Shown here: positions 56,067 to 63,403 of the stretch, piece after piece
Layout: the number at the start of each line of letters is the position of its first letter
Numbering within the stretch: position 1 is the first letter of the stretch
From: Chroococcus sp. CMT-3BRIN-NPC107
GTDB lineage: Bacteria; Cyanobacteriota; Cyanobacteriia; Cyanobacteriales; Chroococcidiopsidaceae
DNA length: 64,000 bases
Direction of reading: 5' to 3'
Assembly: GCA_019359635.1 (NCBI GenBank)
Contig: JAHHGY010000009.1
Coordinates: 1 to 64,000 of the forward strand
The notes under the pieces: model-generated
The model's input: only the letters and a program-made list of their open reading frames with translations
Told to the model about the DNA's origin: nothing
The model's database searches: none
Made by a program: the position numbers and the translations under genes

Positions 56067-56795
56067 TTGGAAAATCATAAAGAAAAAATCCTTGTAGTAG
56101 ATGACGAAGCTAGTATTCGCCGTATTCTGGAAACTCGGCTATCGATGATTGGGTATGATGTCGTCACCGCCGCCGACGGTGAGGAAGCTTTAGAGATTTT
56201 TCGTAAAGCAGAACCAAATTTAGTAGTTTTAGATGTGATGATGCCTAAGCTTGATGGCTATGGTGTTTGTCAAGAATTACGTAAAGAATCAGACGTACCC
56301 ATTATTATGCTAACAGCCCTAGGAGATGTAGCCGATCGCATTACGGGGCTAGAATTGGGCGCTGATGACTATGTAGTTAAGCCTTTTTCACCTAAAGAGC
56401 TAGAAGCAAGGATTCGCTCGGTACTGCGTAGAGTTGATAAAACCGGACTCTCAGGCATTCCAAGTTCTGGAGTTATTCACGTTACCAATTTACGCATTGA
56501 TACCAACAAGCGCCAAGTTTACAAAGGCGACGAGCGCATCCGGCTTACAGGCATGGAATTTAGCTTATTAGAGCTACTGGTTAGTCGTTCTGGAGAGGCT
56601 TTTTCGCGATCGGAGATTTTGCAGGAAGTGTGGGGTTACACGCCCGAAAGACACGTTGATACTCGCGTTGTAGATGTCCATATTTCCCGATTACGCGCCA
56701 AATTAGAAGACGATCCTAGCAACCCTGAACTAATATTGACCGCTAGAGGTACGGGTTATTTGTTTCAACGCATTATTGAGCCTGGAGAAGAATAG
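56067..56795 (+). CDS. rpaB: OmpR-type response regulator RpaB (Ycf27)
   Basis: The 242-residue protein has a receiver (EKILVVDDEASIRRILETRL; phospho-acceptor Asp56 in LVVLDVMMPKLDG; KPFSPKELEARI). A winged-helix OmpR DNA-binding domain follows (LTGMEFSLLELLVSRSGEAFSRSEILQEVWGY, RHVDTRVVDVHISRLRAKLE). It is near identical to cyanobacterial RpaB, which binds HLR1 sites and controls high-light and photosystem genes with the kinase NblS. The start is a TTG. The conserved N-terminus (xENHKEKIL) and a GGAG site about 12 nt upstream leave no better choice. Confidence 0.95.
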   Translation: MENHKEKILVVDDEASIRRILETRLSMIGYDVVTAADGEEALEIFRKAEPNLVVLDVMMPKLDGYGVCQELRKESDVPIIMLTALGDVADRITGLELGADDYVVKPFSPKELEARIRSVLRRVDKTGLSGIPSSGVIHVTNLRIDTNKRQVYKGDERIRLTGMEFSLLELLVSRSGEAFSRSEILQEVWGYTPERHVDTRVVDVHISRLRAKLEDDPSNPELILTARGTGYLFQRIIEPGEE

Positions 56796-56821
56796 CAATG
56801 TTTAATTGCTAAAAACGATTT

Positions 56822-57478
56822 ATGGCTAAACCAGACCAAAACCAGGTTTTGCGGCGGTTGCCGATTGTGGTAGGGGCGATCGCCGGAGTATTGCTAATGA
56901 TTAACCGCTTACTTACCCCAGAGCTTACTAGCTCTCAATCACGAGCAGATGCTTTGGGAATAATTTTGAGTGCGGTGTTAATTTTGACAGGTTTATTGTG
57001 GCAGCAAGTGACACCGCGATCGCCCGATGCGGTAAATTTGATCGGCGAGCAAGGTTTTGAGCTTGTGCCTGATTTGCCCGATGAAGTAAAAACCGAATTA
57101 GCCTGGGCATCTCATTTATTGCTAACCAACACCGTAACCAAAGTAATAGTAGTTTTTTATCAAGGTAAAGTGCTACTGCGACGGGGGATCTTGGGGAAAA
57201 ACAAAGAAGTTAAACCCGGAGCAATTTTGCAGCGAGTGCTAGACAAACAAAAAGCTGTTTATTTAGTAAATCTCACTATTTATCCCGGAAAAGTTGAGTT
57301 TGATTATTTGCCCGAAAATACTCAAGGTGCGATCGCGCAACCAATAGGCGATCGCGGGGTATTAATTCTAGGGGCAGATGCTCCGCGCAGCTATACCAAG
57401 CAAGATGAAAACTGGATTAGTGGCATTGCCGATAAACTCGCGGTCACTCTCAGTAATTATCTACCCAATACAGGTTGA
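56822..57478 (+). CDS. Cofactor assembly of complex C subunit B (CCB2/CCB4-type)
   Basis: The 218-residue protein starts with two membrane segments (LPIVVGAIAGVLLMINRLL and ALGIILSAVLILTGLLW). A soluble domain follows (about 70-218, with NLIGEQGFELVPDLPDEVKTELAWASHLLLTNT). This matches the CCB2/CCB4 family needed in plastids and cyanobacteria for attaching haem c_i to cytochrome b6. It is 26 bp downstream of rpaB and probably shares its transcript. Confidence 0.82.
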   Translation: MAKPDQNQVLRRLPIVVGAIAGVLLMINRLLTPELTSSQSRADALGIILSAVLILTGLLWQQVTPRSPDAVNLIGEQGFELVPDLPDEVKTELAWASHLLLTNTVTKVIVVFYQGKVLLRRGILGKNKEVKPGAILQRVLDKQKAVYLVNLTIYPGKVEFDYLPENTQGAIAQPIGDRGVLILGADAPRSYTKQDENWISGIADKLAVTLSNYLPNTG

Positions 57479-57487
57479 AATTGTTTT

Positions 57488-58006
57488 ATGTTAGCTCTCT
57501 ACTGGTCACTTGTGGCGGTAATGGTTGTCGGAATTATTGGGGCTGTCGTGCCTGCAATTCCTGGTACTAGCTTGATATTGGTGGCTATTTTGATTTGGGG
57601 AGCGGTGCAAGGTTCATTTGCAAGTATCGGTTTGCCATTGATAGTTGCGATCGCGGTTTTAGTTATGGGAATTGGGATTGATTTTTTGGCTAGTTACTGG
57701 GGAGCAAAACGCGCTGGCGCTAGTAAATGGGGGCAAATTGGCGCAATTGTGGGCTTGTTTGTGGGTATCCTTGGTTTATTGCCTGCTTTGCCTGTGGGCG
57801 GTCCATTATTAGGTATTTTGTTAGGACCACTTTTAGGAGCAATCATTGGCGAATACCTGTATCAGCGCGATTTAAAACTGGCATTAAAGGCGGGAGTAGG
57901 TATTGTTGTCGGTTCTTTAATTGGGAACTTGATTCAGGGAGTGCTGGCGATCGCCTCGGTGGGAGTATTTTTGTATTCAACCTGGGGACAAGTATTTGCT
58001 ATCTAA
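57488..58006 (+). CDS. DUF456 membrane protein
   Basis: The 172-residue protein is a glycine-rich membrane protein. It has an N-terminal segment (LYWSLVAVMVVGIIGAVVPAIPGTSLI) and repeats of GxxxG (GLFVGILGLLPALPVGGPLLGILLGPLLGAIIGEYL), the DUF456 pattern. It starts nine bases after the CCB gene and likely ends this operon. Function is unknown. Confidence 0.85.
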   Translation: MLALYWSLVAVMVVGIIGAVVPAIPGTSLILVAILIWGAVQGSFASIGLPLIVAIAVLVMGIGIDFLASYWGAKRAGASKWGQIGAIVGLFVGILGLLPALPVGGPLLGILLGPLLGAIIGEYLYQRDLKLALKAGVGIVVGSLIGNLIQGVLAIASVGVFLYSTWGQVFAI

Positions 58007-58060
58007 AAACTTAATTTGTCTATCTTGCTGTTGCTTTTGAGAAAAGTCTTTACTAAAAAT

Positions 58061-58139
58061 TGACAATAATATTGTCAGTAAAGGTGTCGAACTTTATACA
58101 TTGTCTCTTACCTTATGTAAGTACACGGAAAGACAATGT
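58061..58139. promoter_or_regulatory. Two inverted repeats sharing a GACAAT/ATTGTC half-site
   Basis: TGACAATA-A-TATTGTCA (58061-58077) is a perfect 8-1-8 inverted repeat. ACATTGTCT (58098-58106) pairs with AGACAATGT (58131-58139), and CTTAC-CTTAT-GTAAG sits inside. The same half-site thus occurs four times within 80 bp, about 65-140 bp upstream of the small gene at 58204. This looks like a multi-site operator, or a structured leader. Confidence 0.5.
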
Positions 58140-58203
58140 TTTGTACTTAGTTGAATAAAGTTGTTTTTTGCTCCCACTCAATTCCTAGCTAGGAGAATTA
58201 ATA

Positions 58204-58536
58204 ATGGAATCTGAACTAGATAGAATTTTGGCAGACCTTTATAGCCGTAACAAAAAGTTAGCCGAGAAACTGCTGGAAAAACAAATAATATCTGCTAAGG
58301 AACTAGAGAAATTGTTAGGCAACGAGCAAATACCTTTAGGTCAATTGTTGTTAGAAGAAAAATTAATTCTTCAGTACGAACTCAAAATAGCTTTACTAGA
58401 GCAGCAATTAAATAGCAAACGATTAGGCGAAATTTTAGTAGAACAGCAAGCAATATCTTCAGAGCAGTTGGCGAATATTCTCCACAAACAGGCTTGGCAA
58501 ATAGAGAAAAGTAAGATGAGTATCATTAGCAATTAG
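58204..58536 (+). CDS. Stand-alone MshEN-like repeat protein, 110 aa
   Basis: The protein consists of three similar helical units: KKLAEKLLEKQIISAKELEKLL, PLGQLLLEEKLILQYELKIALLEQ and RLGEILVEQQAISSEQLANILHKQ. Units 2 and 3 fit the c-di-GMP-binding MshEN motif (RLGxxLVxxGxxxxxxLxxxLxxQ) and are separated by the usual five-residue spacer. The conserved central Gly is replaced by Lys or Gln, so nucleotide binding is doubtful. There is no ATPase domain. AGGAG upstream of the ATG supports the start. Confidence 0.6.
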   Translation: MESELDRILADLYSRNKKLAEKLLEKQIISAKELEKLLGNEQIPLGQLLLEEKLILQYELKIALLEQQLNSKRLGEILVEQQAISSEQLANILHKQAWQIEKSKMSIISN

Positions 58537-58605
58537 CTTTTGTATAAATAATTTGGCGATCGCACTTTATAACAGTACAAGTTTAAAACCTTAAGGAATT
58601 AATAT

Positions 58606-58842
58606 ATGATTTGCTCAAATTACTCTGATTTCAGAACCGATGGCACTACTATTCAAATGTTTCCAAGTTCGACAGCAGTTACAGAGACAGACAAGCAAAT
58701 TGCCGTACAACTCATCCAAGCAGCAATAGAATTAATCAAACCTTCAATTAATGAAGGAAATTTAGACGAACAGATTGCTAAGAAGTTTACCAGAGTTCAC
58801 GAAGCAGTTATATCTGCATATTTAGGCAGCATTATACATTAA
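58606..58842 (+). CDS. Small hypothetical protein, 78 aa
   Basis: The family is not recognised. After a polar N-terminus (MICSNYSDFRTDGTT) it is mainly helical (KQIAVQLIQAAIELIKPSINEG, RVHEAVISAYLGSIIH). AAGGAA about nine bases before the ATG supports translation. It is 70 bp downstream of the MshEN-like gene, with an interposed HIP1 site, and may share its regulation. It is acidic-to-neutral, with no membrane segment. Confidence 0.55.
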   Translation: MICSNYSDFRTDGTTIQMFPSSTAVTETDKQIAVQLIQAAIELIKPSINEGNLDEQIAKKFTRVHEAVISAYLGSIIH

Positions 58843-58959
58843 GTAAGCTACACAATTGAATAAGAATGACTAGGTAGCGATCGCAACTTAAACGCCAAAT
58901 TTTAAGATCAATTCATATCAGACCCGATCTAGAGGTTGGTGCGGTTGTGGTGGTAGTTC

Positions 58960-59070
58960 CAATACGGTTCGGATAACTAAAAACTGAGACTTGTCAGATG
59001 CTGAAAGGCTACTATTCTCGTGGTTTTGTCCAGAACATTGGCAATTACAAACCTTAACCGAACAGTATTG
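58960..59070. mobile_element. Miniature inverted-repeat transposable element inserted in the MOSC gene
   Basis: The 17-bp ends CAATACGGTTCGGATAA (58960-58976) and TTAACCGAACAGTATTG (59054-59070) are inverted repeats matching at 15 of 17 positions. GTGGTAGTTC occurs directly at both borders (58950-58959 and 59071-59080), a 10-bp target-site duplication. The 111-bp element has no ORF. Joining the duplications restores the usual MOSC ending ELPPQPHQPLDRV and a stop at 58918-58920, which proves insertion. A 10-bp duplication fits IS4-group transposition. Confidence 0.85.
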
Positions 59071-59581
59071 GTGGTAGTTCAACACAGATTGAATCGCTGG
59101 GGTTTACCTTACCACTTACTATAACAATGCCCATAACCCCAGCTTTACGGATAAGCTTACCTTGGTCGTCACGCCCAAGTACCGCCGCCATTAATCCTGA
59201 CTGAAAGCGATCTAACTGGGCGCAAGGATTTCGCAACCCTGTCAATTCGATTACTGCGGTGTTGCCCATATATAGTTTTGTGTTAGTTGGCAAACTAAGC
59301 AAATCGATACCGCGCGTTGTAATATTTTCTCCCATTTGTCCGGCAGATACAACGAAACCAGCCGCTTGTAACTCCTCATGCAGTTCTGAATGAATCAAAT
59401 GTACTTGACGTAAATTAGGCTGGGTAGGGTCAACTGCTACCCGCGATCGATGTTGGACTGTTTTACCCAGATGTGAATCGCCTTCGACACCAAGACCTGT
59501 CAAAAGCTGGATGCTGTCCTGATTTAGCTTGGCGAAAGTGTGTGCCTCACTGCGGCTAACCGCGACTACTACACCATCCAT
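59054..59581 (-). CDS. MOSC-domain protein with C-terminus altered by an insertion
   Basis: The 175-residue protein has the MOSC (molybdenum-cofactor sulfurase C-terminal) fold. It contains GLGVEGDSHLGKTVQHRSR, a bulk of beta strands and the conserved Cys in LTGLRNPCAQLDRFQSGL. Related YiiM/YuaD-type proteins bind Mo-cofactor or reduce N-hydroxylated compounds. Its natural ending (SICVELPPQPHQPLDRV) is interrupted after ELPP by a 111-bp element, so the present reading ends ELPPILFG. Nine residues are replaced by four, and the domain core is complete, so activity is probably retained. The start is ATG 59581. Confidence 0.85.
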   Translation of the reverse strand: MDGVVVAVSRSEAHTFAKLNQDSIQLLTGLGVEGDSHLGKTVQHRSRVAVDPTQPNLRQVHLIHSELHEELQAAGFVVSAGQMGENITTRGIDLLSLPTNTKLYMGNTAVIELTGLRNPCAQLDRFQSGLMAAVLGRDDQGKLIRKAGVMGIVIVSGKVNPSDSICVELPPILFG

Positions 59582-59655
59582 CTACATCACCTCACAGATT
59601 TTAAAGCGCGAATTAGAGCAATATCTCTTGCAACAAGCTAGTTAGGATGTTGGTT

Positions 59656-59925
59656 CTACACCTGAGAGAGTAACTTGTCATACTCTGCGTGGGAACCAAC
59701 CCAAAACCAAATTACTGTATCTCGATCTAGCTGTCCAACTGCCCGATAGCTTTTGCCGATCCGAGCAGAATAAATAGGTAATTCTGGATGCACCTTTTTG
59801 AAGCGCAGGCTTGGATGACCGGGATCTTGCTTAAACCGACGATATGCTTCACGGGTTCGGTCTTAAACTTGCTTAGGTAGTTCCGCAAAAGCTTTACGGA
59901 ACTGAGTAGTAGTGCGTGACTTCAC
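59656..59925 (-). pseudogene. RelE/ParE-like toxin with a nonsense codon
   Basis: From GTG 59925 the minus strand reads VKSRTTTQFRKAFAELPKQV, a TAA at 59863-59865, then DRTREAYRRFKQDPGHPSLRF and VHPELPIYSARIGKSYRAVG, IWFWVGSHAEYDKLLSQV to TAG 59656. This is a complete small RelE-superfamily toxin of 89 codons with one stop, consistent with CAA to TAA. The GTG overlaps the antitoxin stop by four bases, the usual antitoxin-toxin coupling. Confidence 0.8.
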
Positions 59926-60140
59926 AATTTTTCTGAGTCTAGTTCCTGGGTTTTGCCTGCATGATATTCAGCCATTGCTTCGGCAGCAAGTTTAGCAAGA
60001 GTGTCTTTGGACTTCGCAAAGCTCTCATCCCAACGGGTTTCATCTTCGAGTTCTTCCAAAATTATTACTGCGATCGCATCTTGCTCATTGGTAGGCAAAT
60101 CTTTCAATCGGGCGATCGCTTGTTCGAGTAATTTAGTCAT
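59922..60140 (-). CDS. Antitoxin partner of the broken RelE-like toxin
   Basis: The 72-residue acidic protein (MTKLLEQAIARLKDLPTNEQDAI, AVIILEELEDETRWDESFAKS, then LAKLAAEAMAEYHAGKT) resembles the short helical antitoxins paired with RelE/ParE toxins in cyanobacteria. The N-terminal part is the dimer/DNA-contact region and the C-terminal acidic tail would cover the toxin. It is intact although its toxin is dead. Confidence 0.75.
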   Translation of the reverse strand: MTKLLEQAIARLKDLPTNEQDAIAVIILEELEDETRWDESFAKSKDTLAKLAAEAMAEYHAGKTQELDSEKL

Positions 60141-60182
60141 TGATTATCATCCTCCCATCAAAGGAATATCAATCATTATCGC

Positions 60183-60824
60183 TCACCACAACAAAGTTGA
60201 TATACCTGCAAGTATAGGGCGACGACCTACGCACCGATGCCCTAGTAGTACGTTTTTAACTAAATTGTCCGCCGTTGGGCGAGTAAATAATTTTGGCGGT
60301 TTGCTTAGTTTTTCTGCTAGTTGTCCTTGCAAATATGAAGGCGCACGGGGCGGAAATACCAAGCTTAAAGAAACATTGTCTGTTAAGCTGCGAGACTGAG
60401 ATTCTGCCCAAGTCCACATAGCGCCCTGGGTTGCGCTAAAATGCCCCAAATTTGGCAAGCCTATTCGTCCATTTTGACCTAAAAATATACCAATTCTACC
60501 TTCTCCAGTAGCTTGCATTTGTGGTAAAACGCTCTCAATTATCCCGATAGGCGCTATTACATTTACTTGCATCATTATTTCTAAACAGTCAAAAACTGCG
60601 GCACAGTGAAATAATGCCGATGGTGTCTCCAATTCTGGTAGTTGTAAAAATCGCAAATCGCAGTGTTGCCATACTAATTCTTTGTTTTGCGATCGCGCCC
60701 ACACGATTAAATCTTCTGGTTGCGATCGCGTTAGCGCCACTACGCGCCAATCTAGCCGCAATAAACTCATCACTACATTACGACCCCAGAACCCTGTTGC
60801 ACCTGTCACCCAAGCGGTTTTCAT
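60183..60824 (-). CDS. SDR-fold protein lacking the catalytic triad
   Basis: The 213-residue protein has the Rossmann start AWVTGATGFWGRNVVMSLL, an Asp-containing cofactor loop (HCDLRFL), a HCAAVFD segment and VNVIAPIGIIES. At the active site the usual Ser, YxxxK becomes GQNG and HFSATQ: Tyr is replaced by Phe, Lys by Gln and Ser by Gly. It can probably bind NAD(P) but not carry out normal SDR chemistry. It is the last gene of the five-gene operon, its start overlapping the hydrolase stop by four bases. Confidence 0.75.
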   Translation of the reverse strand: MKTAWVTGATGFWGRNVVMSLLRLDWRVVALTRSQPEDLIVWARSQNKELVWQHCDLRFLQLPELETPSALFHCAAVFDCLEIMMQVNVIAPIGIIESVLPQMQATGEGRIGIFLGQNGRIGLPNLGHFSATQGAMWTWAESQSRSLTDNVSLSLVFPPRAPSYLQGQLAEKLSKPPKLFTRPTADNLVKNVLLGHRCVGRRPILAGISTLLW

Positions 60825-61582
60825 GGCAGTAGAAAGTCGTTAATTTCTTTGTATACGCGATCGCGTTCTACATCTAATAAAATAATATGGTCTGATTTTT
60901 CTAACCAGCAAAGTTTTTTCTCTTTAGATCCAAGTTGCTGATAAATTATTTTTGCCCCGTTAGGATCGACTACTGTATCTTTTGACGACTGAATAATCAA
61001 TGTTGGTACATCAATTTGCGGTAATAATGGCTTGATTGCGTTAATCAATTCCAGCGCACTTTTAACAGTGGGTAAATTAAAGGTTCTAAAAAATGCCGCT
61101 TCTTCAGCAGCTTTCCGCATAACTTTATCTCTAATTGGCAATTTTAATCGCGGTACATCATTAATTAATCTACCTACCGAAGCTAGATAGGTTTCTGGCT
61201 TTAATAAGTAATACCATTCATGCTTAATTGCTAAAAATGGACTAAGTAAAATCAAGTTTTCTACAGAATTTGTAGCTGCTAAATATAAGGCTAATGGGCA
61301 ACCTGTAGAAAATCCAACTACTGAGACACTGGCATATTTTAAACTTAGTTTTTGATAGGTTTCTTCTATATGTTCGTACCATTCCCGCCATTTAGAAGCA
61401 GGCATTTTAGGCATAAGTTCCGCGTGACCTGGGTAATTTATCCCTTGAACAGCTAAACCGCGCTTATGTAAGTATTCTCCTAATAGCTGCATCTCATAAA
61501 CACCGCCACCTAAACCGTGCAGAAGCAAGCAAGCGCGATCGCCTGTGGATTCTAATAAAAATGGTTGATTGCTTAGTTTCAT
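60821..61582 (-). CDS. Alpha/beta hydrolase (lysophospholipase/YnbC N-half-like)
   Basis: The 253-residue serine hydrolase has the oxyanion region LLLHGLGGGVYEM, the nucleophile elbow GFSTGCPLALYLA (G-x-S-x-G), the acid in IIQSSKDTVVDP and the His in LEKSDHIILLD. I start at ATG 61582 (MKLSNQPFLLES), which overlaps the methyltransferase stop by four bases (ATGA). The frame from 61660 runs back through that gene and lacks resemblance. In E. coli YnbC a similar hydrolase is fused to a methyltransferase of the type encoded next to it here. Confidence 0.85.
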   Translation of the reverse strand: MKLSNQPFLLESTGDRACLLLHGLGGGVYEMQLLGEYLHKRGLAVQGINYPGHAELMPKMPASKWREWYEHIEETYQKLSLKYASVSVVGFSTGCPLALYLAATNSVENLILLSPFLAIKHEWYYLLKPETYLASVGRLINDVPRLKLPIRDKVMRKAAEEAAFFRTFNLPTVKSALELINAIKPLLPQIDVPTLIIQSSKDTVVDPNGAKIIYQQLGSKEKKLCWLEKSDHIILLDVERDRVYKEINDFLLP

Positions 61583-62334
61583 TTTTTTACCATTGTTCCT
61601 ACAGCAAAATAATCGTTCCGTTGCAGCGTTTCTAGTTCCCAACCGTAAGGCCAGGCCCAATCAATTAATTGTTGTGCTGGACGCAATACTAATTTCCAAG
61701 GTTTTTGATTTAGATCGACTAAAGTTTCTTGCAATAGTTTCAAATCTGGATGATTTTCTTCAATAGTAAAAACCCATCTTGCGCCAGATTGAGTAATAGA
61801 TGAGCCGTTTTTTAAAACTCTTTTGATTTGCTCGTCTTCTGTTAAAATGTCAAAAAATCCAGACGATACTAAAATGTCGGCTTTTTGAGTAGCGAAGGCA
61901 GCCAAATTAAACGCATCGTTGCGAGTAAAAACAATATCGCTGCGTCCTTGGATAGTAGCTTTTGCTTTCCCTTGCGTAACGGCTTCATCGTTATAATCGC
62001 CAGCAATAATAATTGCGCGATCGAAGGGTAGTAAAAATAAATAAGAACCAACACCCGCCGCTAAATCGAACAGTTGAGGACGATTGTAATTAGAAATTGC
62101 ATTATTAAGTTGTCCTACCAGCATTTGACGGCGCGATCGCACTCCATCCCAAACTTTATTTGATAGATATATCCGGTCAATTAATACCCCTAATGGCGTG
62201 ATTCCCTGGGGTTTATTTTCATAGACATATTCCAGCATTACGCCAGAATCAAAGCCTGTTCTCCAGCCTAAACTAATGCCCTTGCTGAGTTTGCCAACAG
62301 TTTTGAGTAAAAAACGTAGAATTTGATATTTCAT
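61579..62334 (-). CDS. Class I SAM methyltransferase (YnbC C-half-like)
   Basis: The 251-residue protein has a distinctive N-terminal region (SLGWRTGFDSGVMLEYVYENKP, LIDRIYLSNKVWDGVRSRRQML). A SAM-binding fold follows, with LFDLAAGVGSYLFLL as motif I and AGDYNDEAV as the acidic strand end. The WDGVRSRR block recalls the methyltransferase half of E. coli YnbC. I choose ATG 62334 (MKYQILRFLL), 16 bp after the aminotransferase stop. The ATG at 62388 would overlap it. The substrate is unknown; neighbours suggest a lipid or lipid headgroup. Confidence 0.8.
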   Translation of the reverse strand: MKYQILRFLLKTVGKLSKGISLGWRTGFDSGVMLEYVYENKPQGITPLGVLIDRIYLSNKVWDGVRSRRQMLVGQLNNAISNYNRPQLFDLAAGVGSYLFLLPFDRAIIIAGDYNDEAVTQGKAKATIQGRSDIVFTRNDAFNLAAFATQKADILVSSGFFDILTEDEQIKRVLKNGSSITQSGARWVFTIEENHPDLKLLQETLVDLNQKPWKLVLRPAQQLIDWAWPYGWELETLQRNDYFAVGTMVKK

Positions 62335-62350
62335 TGGTTTTAGGGGTAAT

Positions 62351-63403
62351 TTAACGGTATTTGAGCTTGCATTTCCACAGCCAATCAACGGTTTTAGATA
62401 AACCTCTCATTGAGTTAAAAATATGCGGCGATAGGCGGACATAATCGCCTCTTTGGGCGGTAATAATGCGTTTTTTATAGCCATCAACCACAATTAATTC
62501 TGCTTGTCCCAACCCTGGATCGAAACAAACAAGACCAGACCACCTTTCGGGACAAGATACAACTTTCCAACCCATTTCTAACAAGCGTTCGTGTAAGTAA
62601 TCTCGCCGTTGTTTTACGCCTTGAGTAATATTTTCCCAACCTAAAGATTGAAAATATTTTAAATTAGTTTCAAATCTGGCGATCGCTTGAGGAGATGACC
62701 AGCTTAATTCCCAACCCCGCGCGGTTTTACTCATCCCTGATTGCACTAATGGCGGCTGATTTAATCCCAGCCAAGTAGGAAACGGTGGAGATAATCGGCT
62801 TAAAACTTTGGGACTAATTACTAATAAAGCCAATCCCAGACCAGAAGCTAACCATTTTTGCGTCCCCGCACACCAAAAATCAATTTCAGGACACCAACTA
62901 GGTTTAACTCCTGCCGATTGAATAGCATCAACGCAAGTCCAAATACCTTTAGCATTTGCTTGTTGTACGACTTGCTGCCAAGGTTGTTCTATCCCTGTCG
63001 TAAAGTCAACCGTTGAAATGCTGACCATTTTTACAGTTTCCCCCCAAGGCAAGGCCCAATCTTGCACGGCTTGCGCTTCAACTCCAAAGCGATCTAAACT
63101 CTGCCAAGGTAAAACATTAGCGGGAAAATCGTTAGCTGGATACAAGACAGTATCGCCGTTTTGCCAAGTTAAACTATGGGCTGCGATCGTTAATGCCACG
63201 CTAGTAGAAGGTACAAAGGCAACTTGTTCGCTATGACAACCCAACCACAGGGCAACATCTTCGCGTAGCTTCTCGACTCGTTTAACCCAATTTGGTAACA
63301 GAATATTGCCCATAAGTTCGGGGGCGATCAGGCTGTGAAAGTAGCTTTGTAAAGTTAAAGGTGCAAGTCCCGCCCAGTTTAGGTAAGTAATTCCGGGAAT
63401 CAT
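62351..63403 (-). CDS. Class V aminotransferase (PLP-dependent)
   Basis: The 350-residue fold-type I PLP enzyme has TYLNWAGLAPLT at the start, FVPSTSVALTIAAHSL for phosphate binding and the cofactor Asp in WTCVDAIQSAG (about Asp159). The Schiff-base Lys is in CAGTQKWLASG (about Lys183), followed by GLGLALLVI. It is related to cysteine desulfurase/isopenicillin-epimerase-like enzymes but has no C-terminal cysteine loop, so desulfuration is unlikely. The start overlaps the upstream stop by one base (TAATG), indicating translational coupling. Confidence 0.88.
   Translation of the reverse strand: MIPGITYLNWAGLAPLTLQSYFHSLIAPELMGNILLPNWVKRVEKLREDVALWLGCHSEQVAFVPSTSVALTIAAHSLTWQNGDTVLYPANDFPANVLPWQSLDRFGVEAQAVQDWALPWGETVKMVSISTVDFTTGIEQPWQQVVQQANAKGIWTCVDAIQSAGVKPSWCPEIDFWCAGTQKWLASGLGLALLVISPKVLSRLSPPFPTWLGLNQPPLVQSGMSKTARGWELSWSSPQAIARFETNLKYFQSLGWENITQGVKQRRDYLHERLLEMGWKVVSCPERWSGLVCFDPGLGQAELIVVDGYKKRIITAQRGDYVRLSPHIFNSMRGLSKTVDWLWKCKLKYR

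Noticed and set aside
61583-61660. N-terminal extension of the alpha/beta hydrolase
   Set aside because: It lies entirely inside the methyltransferase coding region in another frame. The ATGA overlap at 61579-61582 gives the expected start.
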